Made by a program: the position numbers and the translations under genes
The notes under the pieces: model-generated
Databases searched by the model: none
The model's input: only the letters and a program-made list of their open reading frames with translations
What the model was told of the DNA's origin: nothing
Source: Steinernema hermaphroditum
Lineage: Eukaryota; Nematoda; Chromadorea; Rhabditida; Steinernematidae
Reading direction: 5' to 3'
Assembly: GCA_030435675.1 (NCBI GenBank)
Contig: CM059625.1
Coordinates: 1,116,001-1,180,000, forward strand
Length of the DNA stretch: 64,000 bases
Shown here: positions 54,014 through 64,000 of the stretch, in pieces
Layout: each line of letters begins with the position of its first letter
How positions within the stretch are numbered: the stretch's first letter is position 1

Positions 54014-56112
54014 CTTTACTACTTTACTTTAGTCATGTCCATTTTGATCAGAAAGATATATAATTGTTAAGCACCGAAGCACATGAGCCTTCTATTTCTT
54101 GAGTGCGCCATGCTTCTGCTATAAAATACGTCGAGTAGCTACAGCAACGACGGAAGTGGACGCCTAATTTGGAATGCGTTGTTGCAAAGCTGCGCTGCCG
54201 TTGCCTTGAACGAGCACCCTAAAGCGACGATTTCTGATTTTTTGATTGTATCCTGCAGCCGTGTCGACTATTGCGTAGGTGGTTTCTGTTCTTTCAGAAA
54301 ACGCTTTGCAATTAGTTAGCAACGTTTCTGGTACCCTTGATGTTCACACATTTGCCACATATCAGGAACAGATAGCATTGGAAACGAGCAGAATTTGTTG
54401 TGTTTGTGAATTTCAGCCTGGTTCAGCCTCAATTTCAATTTCAGATAATGTGGCAGGAAAAAATATTTCTTTAATCGATTTGAATGCAATTACTAAACGA
54501 AATACAAAGACCATAAAATCATAAACAACTATTTGATCTACTGTTACAAACAATACTGACGGAGTGTCTGGAGGTAAATAACAACAACTTGCTTATTACG
54601 TTGTCTTTACGAAGATCTCAAACACACTGTAATATACAGAAGCATATCGCGGAACCAGAACGTGAATTGGATGGTCTCTGGTACGTCTGATTTCTTGTGC
54701 CCTTCTAACCGTACCGTTAATCAGTAGTGTTCCACTGTTGATTTCTGTGCCACACTTCTCGCATACGCAAAGATCAAGCCTCATTCAAATGGCTCCGTTT
54801 GTAGCGTCCTTGAACCACACTTAACTCTGCAATGCAGCCGTTATGCAACCGACTCACATCTGCGCGCCAACCGGCTCTACAACAGCTTATCGAATGAACG
54901 ATTAAGAACCGACCAACAATCATCGACTACGGAGTGCAGTCTTCAAACCATGTTTTGCCTCAAATTCCTCATTGGCGCCCCGGTTGACGTCGTGTGACGT
55001 CGTTAGGAACATCTGAGGTCGCGCGCTTTCAACGACCACAAGATCAGTGGCCGGCGCAGCGCCGCGCAAAGACCAAACGATTAGTGGGTGCACATATACC
55101 GTATCTCCCGCTGGGATAAATGTGCAATGATCGAGTCTCCCACTCTGGTGGTGAATTGGGTGCATGTGAACAGTTGAGTTCCATGAGGTTCGGTTAAATG
55201 CGCGGAGATGGATCTGGTGCATCTGAGTTCGAAGATATTTTTTCTTTTCTTGGTTTCCAATTTGAACCTCAATTTATTTACATCAATGCATTGTGTCAGT
55301 AGAGATCATTGTTACCTGAGACCCACTTCATCTGTGAATTGTTCATTCGGAATTTTACTGTTGGTGGATTTTTGTTTCGGGTTCTTGTTTTGTTCATTGG
55401 TTCTGGGCATTCCCCAACTAATGGAGTGTTTTATCGTGCCTTCTACCTACCATCATTCTGCGTATCACAGTCTTTAGCTCATGCAAAGTTCTTGACAACA
55501 GATCAGGCATCGCTCAAATGTGAACAACTCCAAAACACATTTGACCCTAAAACAAACTAAAATGAACTACTTGCGGAGTTTCGACTTCGTCGGTTTGAAC
55601 CAGATTTTGCGACACAACTAAATTTTCGATCTTCGCTTTACCCACAAATTCCCGCCATTAATTTTTTGTGCTCGTCTGTCACTCGCCTCCACATCAACAG
55701 TGCTGACAGCATACGCACATGGTTCAATCAGCGCCCGTTTTGGTACCGTGTTTTGTTCTCTTCCATCTTTGATCTTCAGAGTTCTGCTCCCCCGACCATC
55801 TTCTCATGTCTTCTTACCCCATCGGTCCAAAAATGTCGCGGCGAGCACATCTTTAGAGTGATGCTTCTGCAGGCGGCTACCTCGTGCTTCGTGCGGAATT
55901 CGCCGACTTCTGAATCGGAATCCGCTCGATTTCTGTGCCTGTAGGCGGTGTCTTTTAAAGAAGCGCGAAAACCGAAAAACCAGTCTGATTAGCGTATATA
56001 TTGCGAGATGCGCGGGCGAGCTGGCACCGTTTTCCCGCTTCATATGACCTCTGTAGTGACGAGTTACCGCGTCCTTTGGCACTTTTGTTAACTTTCGACG
56101 CTTTTAGAAAAG
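54014..56112. other. Intergenic region, no gene seen
   Basis: Only short ORFs without recognisable motifs. The last few hundred bases presumably hold the promoter of the transthyretin-like gene; a TTTTAG 5 nt before its ATG is a possible trans-splice acceptor. Confidence 0.4.
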
Positions 56113-57165
56113 ATGGAGTCACTAATTATTCTCGCCCTTCTGCCACTGGCCGTTTCGTTTCCTTCGCTTCCGATTGGATATCAGCAAAGTTATGCCGTCA
56201 CGGGTGTCTTACTTTGCAATGGAGTGCCCTCAGTGAACACACGAGTCAAACTCTACGACGACGATACCGGTATGTTGTAATTTAGGACTGAAATAGAATC
56301 TATTGGCTCCTATACGTCAGCTTGAGCAGTAGGCTTTTGAAAGTTTAAATTGTTTAAATTATTTCTTATTTTTATTTCATTAAATATTTCGCTTACATTA
56401 CATATTTCTCCCTTTTAGTTGAACATTTAGCTTCACAAGCTTTATGTCTATTTTCATAGAGGTGAGTTAATAGTGCTGAAGAACGACATTCCACTCCGAT
56501 TTGTCCAATCATCGATAGATTCAGCTCCACACACAAACCAATAATAATAATGTTCGCGGAACAATTATCTCCGATAAAAATGGAAAAGTGTTACATCAGT
56601 TCTCCGTAGAGCCTAACAAAAATGTGATGTGAACATGCAGAGGTAATTAGTGATCCGAACCATCAAACCCAAGAACACATGTTCAATTAAAACGTAACAG
56701 ATGTCCTTATATGTGACTGTTTTGCTATTTGGGTTCTTCCTTTCTACGTGCCCTTTTTATATTCTTTAAAACATAAATTAAACTTTTTACCGACCATATC
56801 TGACAACGAACATTATTTTTCAGGACCTGACCTTGACGACCTGATGGATGAGAACATCACCGACACCAAGGGACATTTTTACCTTACTGGATCCGAAACC
56901 GAATTTCTCACAATCGACCCAAAGCTCAACGTTTACCACGACTGCAACGAGGCCAACATCTCAAAGGAGCGCCACTTTGAAACGGTAGAACTGACATCTG
57001 CTCAATAAAGCTAATTCAAGCATTTAGGACTGCTTGAAACGGTTTGAGATCTTCCTACCGAAAGAGCTCGTCACATACGGTAACATTCCGCAAAACACAT
57101 ACGATGTCGGCACCCTCAAACTGGAACAGAAGTTCGAAGGCGAATCTTACCATTGCATGTACTGA
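56113..57165 (+). CDS. Transthyretin-like (TTR) family secreted protein, 151 aa
   Basis: Nematode-specific secreted beta-sandwich family; some members bind phosphatidylserine or act in signalling, most are uncharacterised. Exons 56113-56269, 56824-56984 and 57028-57165. A signal peptide (LIILALLPLAVSFPSLP) is followed by the family core GVLLCNGVPSVNTRVKLYDD, the second-exon block DPKLNVYHDCNEANI and the third-exon block DCLKRFEIFLPKELVTYGN. It ends SYHCMY. The family cysteines (LLCNG, YHDC, DC, HC) are all present. Intron 1 (554 bp) contains a short decayed-looking stretch resembling a TTR second exon (see findings). It lies 325 bp upstream of a second, truncated TTR gene in the same orientation. 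Confidence 0.94.
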
Positions 57166-57489
57166 CATTGAGCCCCCAAATTCGTCACTTTCCGAATTCC
57201 CCAAATGAGTGTTTTTTCGGGTAACTTCTCTTCTCATCGTAAAGCGATTGTAAATAATAGGAAGTAATAAATCATTTGAATCAGCGTATTGTGAATCATG
57301 AGGACTGTGTAGGAACTAGGATTGTTTGTGTGCTGACTGCGAAAAGTGTAATTGATTAGGCGTAGATTTTCGTGGTTCGTTGACACGCAACGCGCCCGAA
57401 GAAGACCAGTTTTTAAGCGTGCGCGCCGTCGTTCAGCTACAAGACGCTTAAAAAGCGCTTATCACTTTTCGTCTAAGTGTTAGTTTGAT

Positions 57490-57829
57490 ATGCGCGCCAT
57501 CTGCTCTCTTCTCGTCGTTTTGGTTGCCTACACGGCCGTCGTGCTTTCGCTGCCAACGATAGGAAAGCTTCAAAGTGCCGGCGTTAAAGGCAAGCTGCTG
57601 TGCAACGGAAAACCATACCACAATGCGAAGGTTAAGCTATACGATGTCGATCTCAGTAAGTTGTCTCCCGGCTATCTCCAAGACATTTTTTGTAGCTGAT
57701 TTGGACGATCTGATGGCAGAAGGACGTAGCGATGAAGATGGTGAATTCCAACTTCAGGGCAACGAAACCGAATGGAGCACTATCGATCCCAAGTTGAACA
57801 TCTATCATAACTGTAACGACGAGAATGTG
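57490..57829 (+). pseudogene. Transthyretin-like gene copy lacking its last exon
   Basis: Exons 57490-57655 and 57696-57829 encode a signal peptide (MRAICSLLVVLVAYTAVVLS), the core VKGKLLCNGKPYHNAKVKLYD and DPKLNIYHNCNDENV, aligned with exons 1 and 2 of the neighbouring TTR gene. The intron position and phase are the same. A good GTACGT donor follows, but the expected third exon (a DC..RF..F.PK block ending in HC) is not found in the next 1.2 kb. Read-through would add only about 30 unrelated residues to a stop at 57923-57925. It is either a 3'-truncated tandem duplicate or a gene with a diverged last exon that I missed. Confidence 0.75.
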
Positions 57830-59085
57830 GTACGTGCTCTGTATCAAATGCTAGAACGTGTCCCTGGATGGGAGAACTTGACTTTGCAAAAATATGAATT
57901 TCGGCAATTTTTGTATGGCTTGTAATCTTCAAGTTCAAATTCATCGTGAAATATGACTATGAGAAGTAGAATAGCTTTAAAAACTGTAGCCGTAAAACCT
58001 TATTTGACTGGCTCACGTCTGCAGAAACTCAATTTCGTATGGTGTGCTCTAATTCCATGATTTGACCGGACTTTTTGATCTGTTCGCCTTTTGATGTTAG
58101 GCCTACGCAATCATTGCGTTACGGTCAAAACGCGTTGAAGTAATCGATCGCTATCGGTTTGCTATCGTCAAAAAGACTGCGAAATACTATTTTACAGAAC
58201 GGTAATTTGATGATAGCTGTACCTTGCGCAACTGCCCGTCGCTTGTACCCTGCGTACTCATCGCTTACACTCTGCTGCCAGTACGTGGCAAACGAGTCCT
58301 TAAATCTGCATTCGTTTCTCCATTCTACTGTGAAATCTCTATTGAACTGCGAGAGCTTTCGACCAGCAAGGTCTTTGGGGGGGGGGGGAAAGAAATCACA
58401 CGCAGACGATTTTTGGTCTTTCTGAGATCAAGTCTATACAAAATTGCACGGCGGTGTTGCGTTACTGAACCGGTTTCTAGAAGCAAGGGTGCAAGAAGGT
58501 CTCAGTTTGCCGAAGAAAAGTTCAACGAATTGTCGCTGTTGGTTGGCTCGTTATTGTCCTCTCGCGAGAGAATCTGGGCACAAATAGTAATTCGGAAAAG
58601 TAGATAAACACAGCGCAGCTGATACCCCTTTACGCCTTTTGGATAGTCGATCTGAGGGATGCAGTAAAGACTCATAAGCAGATACAATGAAACTACGGGT
58701 TCCGGTAGAATCTGTTTTATGCAGAGAATATTTTGCAGAGAGTAAAATGCTACGCATTTTCCATTATTTTTGAAACTTTTGAATCGGAAAACGATGTTGT
58801 TTGTCCACGACGCTATCAGGTAAATTGCGGGAGATGATACGTCTAACCGCATAAGTTTCCTGACATTGCTTATCCTATTAAATCACGTACATTATCTCTA
58901 ATCGTCTCACCTCCATCCGAGCATATTAGCTTCTTAACTCGTCATGGCCTCGTAGAACTGAACTCATTCACGTTGTAAACCAAATGAACTGATAGGCACA
59001 ACTTATAATGATTTCTGATCTGTGAGAGATTTCTAGCCAATTCGATTAAAAGTAAAGCGACTTTTATCGTTCTCGACTTAGCGAA
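57830..59085. other. Intergenic region with a G12 homopolymer
   Basis: No coding exon recognised; in particular no TTR third exon. A run of twelve G lies at 58377-58388, a likely site of length variation or sequencing error. Confidence 0.4.
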
Positions 59086-59507
59086 TTACTTTAGGAGTGC
59101 GACCGCAAAATCTCCATCATCATCCCGAGCAGTTTCGTTAGCGTTGGAGGAGTTCCTGAAAAAATCTTCGATGCAGGCATCCTGAATCTGTCTGGGAAGC
59201 TCCCGGGTGAAACGCGTGACTGCATTAACTGAACGTTATCAAGTAGCTGCCTATTGCTGATTTGTACCTTATGATGTAAACCTTTTATAAGCATTTCTAT
59301 TGCCCATTCTATGTCTGAACATTGGGACCAGAAGTGCGGCGTCATAACCTCAAATAATTCACCGTCGCCTGCAAGGGATAAGTGGCGCACTTCAGAGCAT
59401 ACACACTTCCCCATGCTCGGTATTTTTGGATTGCGTTTATCAATGGTATCGTGTAGTTCAAAAAGATGGAAATCCGTCTTTTCGTATTTGAAATCGTGAG
59501 TCTTACG
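59086..59507 (-). CDS. Terminal exons of an unidentified gene, faintly PP2C-like
   Basis: Two minus-strand exons, 59507-59282 and 59228-59086, join in frame across a 53-nt GTTTAC...TTCAG intron and encode 121 residues to a TAA. The translated tail reads IPSMGKCVCSEVRHLSLAGD, then GELFEVMTPHFWSQC, then ELPRQIQDACIEDFFRNSSN and DDDGDFAVALLK, which is clearly protein-like. AGDGELFEVM is reminiscent of the ACDGLWDVM-type strand of PP2C phosphatases and their inactive relatives such as TAB1, but the resemblance is short. No upstream exon was found in the next 2 kb, so this may be the end of a gene with long introns or a gene fragment. Confidence 0.42.
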
Positions 59508-61828
59508 CTAATTAGCACCTAGTCAAGATGACGTAGTTGCGAATTAATGACACGCTTAAATCGATGTCTGAGTGCACCGTTAGTCAGTGTGCACTAGTGT
59601 ATTTCCGGATCCCTGTGTACATATATATTTTGACGGCCACATCTGACAAAACAAAATAGTGAAAAAAGGGACAAAAGGAAAACCGGAGGAATGCGAAGGT
59701 TCGGAGCTTTCGTTATTACCCTTGGTGCACAGAGTTCCGGTTTTTAATCGACCATTGTCATTACAGTGTGGTTGATGTTCGCCAAAATCCTCTCAGAGAA
59801 CTTCGAGCATTTCTTCCAGAGTTTGACAACAGAATGAAATCGGATTTGTGGGATGTGCTAGGTCTCATCTCACTAAGTGCACGATTGCTTGCACTCATCT
59901 GCGATCGGAACATTTTAGCATTTGAGATGAACTCTTCTTATCCAGATTAGTCTCGGTTATTATATCTTCTACGTTTCTAGCACACGTGACCTTTGCAAGA
60001 TACGTAAATACTGGAGGGACGCCCAACGATGTGCACAATAATATATGCACATTATTTTATAAACAGTTGTCAAAAAGTCACGGTATAGTATTAAAAATGT
60101 ACGTTTTGCCAACTATAGGACTCTATACGTTTTGCGATTTTGGTAAATTGTGATATGCAGGTGATGCTGAACAATTTTGCAAGTGGTTTATTTTTCGACA
60201 TGTGACTCGATAAATGACGACAATGGAAACGTAAGTTTGAGTCACCAAAATCGTGGGATATAACCACCGCTTTCGATGTTTCACATGAATGGAACACCTA
60301 CTTACATAAGTAGCCGATAATGTGTAGATTCTACGTAATCCCAAACACAACTGACACATTGTAATCAGCTTACGTGATTTTTAAATAAAATGATGACATG
60401 TCTGAAAAGTACTTCTAATTTATACACAGATGTTATATCATCCGATGGACATCATTTCTTCAAGATGCTCAGCAGCGTTCCTAAACGGTTTCGTAGCTGT
60501 TTCCTTACGATCAGACATTTTCACAAAAAAATCAAGTGTCATTAAGTGTCTGTTCTCAATGCATTGTTCACGAATCCGTCATCTAGTTTTATAACGTATA
60601 AAAAAATTATTTTTCCGCCTTCTGGATCCGACGCAGCGATGTTTTGATGCGCGAACAGTTTACTCTCTGTGTGAAAAGTGAACTAAGCCGATCGACAGTG
60701 TTTTTTTTTCGAAAGGTTGTGGGTTGGGCTGGTACAGGAGTACACGGTCAGTCCTTTACTCGAAGAACACACGAATATACAATGGCTCAGTGATGCATGC
60801 TATAGATAGGGGAAGGTAGCTGTCTAGACTGCCTATCAAAGGGCATGTCTGATCTGCCCTCAAGATCCTGTTCCTAGCGAAGGCATTCGCTAAGCTGAAA
60901 ACATATCGAGTCGGTCGAAACGATCTCTGCAAACTTTCACCAATGCCGCTACAAAGTTCTTTGTAGAGAAAACCAAGAAGCCGAAATGGCAACGCAATAT
61001 GTTATCAATACGTTTCTAGAAGACAGTTATGTGGTTTTCACTTTAGTCAAAAAATACTACGCCACCTTATTATCGAACTTTATGTTCCTCGTTATATTGT
61101 ATACTTAAGATTACCTCGGTGTTGACCCTGTCTGAGGATATTACGAGAGATTAGATTTACGATATTGTATCAAAGTCGGTTAAGCCAGTATGCGAGAATG
61201 GTCGATGCTCTTCAGAGCTGTATTATTCGTAAACAGGTCCCAGCTAATTATCAGCTTCAGCTATGTTTTGTACATTGACAAAGGAAAATTAAGTGTTTGT
61301 CAACATTTGTAACCTCGAAACAGTACAGTCTTAAATTCCCATTTGTGCATGAATGTTTTGTAAAGCAGATTGTATGGTTACCACATTTTCAATTACTCAT
61401 AAAGTTTATTCACAAATAAACAAACGACTGAATTCTCGAAAGTCGACGGCTGAGAAGACAAGACGACGGGCGGAACACGTGACAACACACATAAGGTTTT
61501 GTATTGCAAATGGTGAGATGACATCTCATTTTGTATCTATTTGTTACAGGGATTTTGTATGGTTGTGAGAGGCAGACAAGAAGTGATAAATGTATAAATA
61601 TGATTGCGTCGAAAAAAAGCGAACAACTACATATCATAGAAGCGTAAGTGATTCAGTGATTTGATCGGGACATGAGACGCGAAGGAAACGTTAAAACTTA
61701 GAATGTTCGAATTCACAATGAGATCAGGGGCGTCGAAGAACAAACTGATTTTGTCATAAATTGGTCATACATAGTATAAGTTCGATATCTTCTGCACGTT
61801 CTGTTTTCTTTTTTTGAAAGTGTACAAT
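59508..61828. other. Intergenic region, no gene seen
   Basis: Between the 59 kb terminal exons and the homeobox terminal exon. AT-rich with short ORFs only; earlier exons of the 59 kb gene may lie here but are not recognisable. Confidence 0.35.
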
Positions 61829-61966
61829 TTAGGCCGACGGCCCGGGAGATTCCGCACTGTGACTTCCCGTTTCGTCTGGCGACTCGGCCGCGTGGTGGTT
61901 AAGGAGGAGGGCTTGGTCGGCGGCCTCCTTCTTGCGCCACTTTGTTCGTCGGTTTTGGAACCATAC
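61829..61966 (-). CDS. Homeobox gene, terminal exon (NK6-like), partial
   Basis: After a TTTCAG acceptor the minus strand reads VWFQNRRTKWRKKEAAD: residues 47 onward of a homeodomain recognition helix and its basic tail. A short Ser/Glu/Pro-rich tail and TAA follow (46 codons in all). W48, F49, N51 and R53 are all conserved. RRTKWRKKEAAD fits the NK6 class (C. elegans cog-1) better than Hox, NK2 or paired classes, and the surrounding genes also point to the cog-1 region. The exon is phase 0 at homeodomain position 46/47. The first two-thirds of the homeodomain was not found up to base 64000, so the preceding intron is at least 2 kb. Confidence 0.88.
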   Translation of the reverse strand, partial: VWFQNRRTKWRKKEAADQALLLNHHAAESPDETGSHSAESPGPSA

Positions 61967-64000
61967 CTGAAATTAAGTGCTGATGTTAACCAACGTACAG
62001 TTTCACTTATTCGACAATCTCTCTGTAGACATATGCTGGACATTTTTTCCCTATTTTTTTTGTGCTGTTATATCGGAGATCGGAGGCGCGCGAGGGAGGC
62101 AATTAAGCCGATCATTATTGGACAAAAAGTCGAATAATCCGACATCGGCGCGGATGTCAACAAATTCAAATCATCCTTAATGAGGGGCATTTCAGCGCGC
62201 CAAAATTGAATCTGTCCCCCAGGGCCAATGTGGCCGTCGACGCGGCGGTTCAAGTGTTTTTATTTGATCGCCTCTCTTGGGCATGGCTGCCTGTGTGTGA
62301 AGAGCAAATATGCTAATTTCTCTCTGCAACAGATGAAATCGGCAAGGAAGCCCGGGAAAAAATGTGCTGCAGCATTAATTTCATAAAGCGGATTGCATGT
62401 ATGTTGATGATGTAAGCGTAGTGTTGTGGATTATAGACGGATGAGTAGTACAGATTGTGTTAATGTTATCGAGGGTTAGTGCTGTAAGCGCTTTGTAAGA
62501 GGATATGTGTTTTTGTGGAAAAGGGCACAATATTACATTAAACAAAAGAAACGATAACCTATATGCTATCGATAGTGAACATGGCGAACAACGCGACACG
62601 CGATTTCTGCCTTAGTTGTTGAATAATTCAAAAAATTAAGTACAGACGTGATTGGCCTATTGTAATGCAAAGCGCTTCTCAGTCAGAAAGTGACTTTTCG
62701 CGCAAATGCGCATTAATTAATCCTGTACAGTATATTCCCACAAAACGTCCCCCGATTATGCTAATTTGAGCGACGAGGTAAGACGCAGGTCCGATCGCCC
62801 GACTGCCTGTCAATAGGGCTGTAAACTCCTGCACGACGACCCTTCTTTACAAATCGCAGCAAATAATAGGCGAATCGTTGAAGAAGTGCCGATGTTGACG
62901 ACGCCGCTCGACGTCGCACTGTGTTGCAAAATCATAAATTCGGTCTGTTTGCCCGGGAAATTACGATCATGATGATCCATGAGGCGTGTTACACCCCCGG
63001 TGTCGACAACGGGTACAGCGCAGGTGTCTGTCAATGGGCGACATGTCCTCCGCTAGGCAATGTCAATGACTGGTGTATTAAAGAAGGAGGACATAAAGGA
63101 ATATTGGAATCGTGAATTCGGGTGCAGTTTCGCAACTCTTTTAGGGGTGATTGTACAAATTCGGAACCCAAGAAGATGGTCAGCTGCAACCTGTATGATA
63201 TTCCTTGCAAAATGAGATAATATAGGAGAAAGAGATCCATACATACAAGATCTATCGTATGTATAATCCTTCCTGCTGACGTAAGAGTACGCATACTTCA
63301 TAAAAGAGACCCTACAAGTTCTTCAGAAAGCCGTAAAATCTAACGACTTTTACGAAATGGACTTATGAAGCTATTCATCGAGTATCTTACTCTATAACTT
63401 CAAATACACCATGAAAGGGCCAGGACATCGAGGCTCCCTGATGGACACAAAAAATAAACGCAGCCTTGGTCGCATAGGTATCACATGGGTATTCAATTGA
63501 TTTAGTCGATCGGTTGTGTGTACATTACATTTGCATGTTACAGTACATGAACATCATCATAAATATACGTCACGCAATTCGTGACCGGAAAGGCCATCGT
63601 CGGACGGTGGTTCACTTGCCCATCACTCGTCGCGGTTATGTGCCTAATTAGCTCAAACACATGTCCAAAACCATTTGTTGTCATTATGCAACATATGAAT
63701 TCATTAGGCGCGTGCATAAATATTACATTGGAACGCACGCGCAAGCGTTCCCAGCAACGATCCGAACAGATGTTATGAAAATTTTTGTGTCGCATACATG
63801 CGCGAGATAGCTGGGTCATATACCACAGGGTTTTCTTAAAAGTGGCAAACTTTCTGATTGAATAATGCCTACATTAAAAGTCTTTATGACACGCGGCTAG
63901 AGTGCTGTACAATACTAAGAAACACCACTCTATGGCTTGCCTTTTTGCGTAAAATTTGGCAACCAGATGTTCCCCGATCTGTGCGCGTGACAGTCGATCA
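61967..64000. other. Presumed long homeobox intron
   Basis: No exon on either strand is recognisable. ATTA-type homeodomain core sites are frequent but expected by chance. GC-richer blocks at about 62080-62280 and 62770-63060 stand out against the AT-rich background and could be conserved regulatory DNA. Confidence 0.35.

Overview
The window is nuclear DNA from a nematode, most likely a clade V (rhabditid or strongylid) species. Protein-coding genes have many short introns (mostly 40-75 nt, GT...TTTCAG/TTTTAG). Several start codons sit 5-35 nt after a 3' splice-site-like TTTCAG, as expected for spliced-leader trans-splicing. The gene set is also nematode-like: lin-7, ehs-1, vig-1, vha-9, pld-1, transthyretin-like genes, a P-glycoprotein and a two-domain heme peroxidase. 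As far as I recall, the C. elegans counterparts of most of these lie on chromosome II, so this looks like a piece of the same ancestral linkage group. I cannot name the species.

Layout. 1-1.9 kb: 5' part of an SLC3A/4F2hc-like amino-acid transporter heavy chain (minus, runs off the left edge), preceded by a predicted 120-residue secreted protein (2.2-2.6 kb, minus). 4.3-9.1 kb: phospholipase D1 (plus). 10.3-10.9 kb: V-ATPase subunit F. 11.2-12.2 kb: two weak small-gene candidates. 12.4-13.7 kb: vig-1/SERBP1. 15.6-19.3 kb: ehs-1/Eps15 (minus) with a tRNA-Arg(CCT) in an intron. 20.0-22.4 kb: lin-7, divergent from ehs-1. 22.9-24.3 kb: a 1.44-kb Tc1/mariner-type foldback element. 25.3-28.3 kb: a disordered, unrecognised 875-residue protein built from repeated phase-0 exons. 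30.2-31.9 kb: a FLYWCH zinc-finger gene. 32-37 kb is gene-poor, with an RTE-type LINE fragment and an orphan exon.

37.0-42.5 kb: complete 1263-residue P-glycoprotein (plus). 42.7-49.1 kb: complete 1537-residue tandem peroxidase (minus); its first peroxidase domain has lost the heme and catalytic residues. 51.9-52.9 kb: three tRNA-Arg(ACG) genes. A perfect 129-bp copy of the start of peroxidase exon 4 is joined exactly to the 5' end of the middle tRNA. A 186-bp inverted-repeat pair surrounds the third. 56.1-57.8 kb: one complete and one truncated transthyretin-like gene. 59.1-59.5 kb: last exons of an unidentified gene with a faint PP2C resemblance. 61.8-62.0 kb: terminal exon of an NK6-like homeobox gene (minus) whose earlier exons lie beyond the right edge.

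The genes are functionally unrelated housekeeping, trafficking, signalling and cuticle or xenobiotic genes. Nothing here forms one pathway, and I see no clear operon. The most unusual features are the exon-boundary-precise peroxidase fragment at the tRNA cluster, the degenerate peroxidase domain in an otherwise intact gene, and the exon-repeat protein at 25-28 kb. Exon coordinates were worked out by eye from splice signals and reading-frame continuity, without cDNA.
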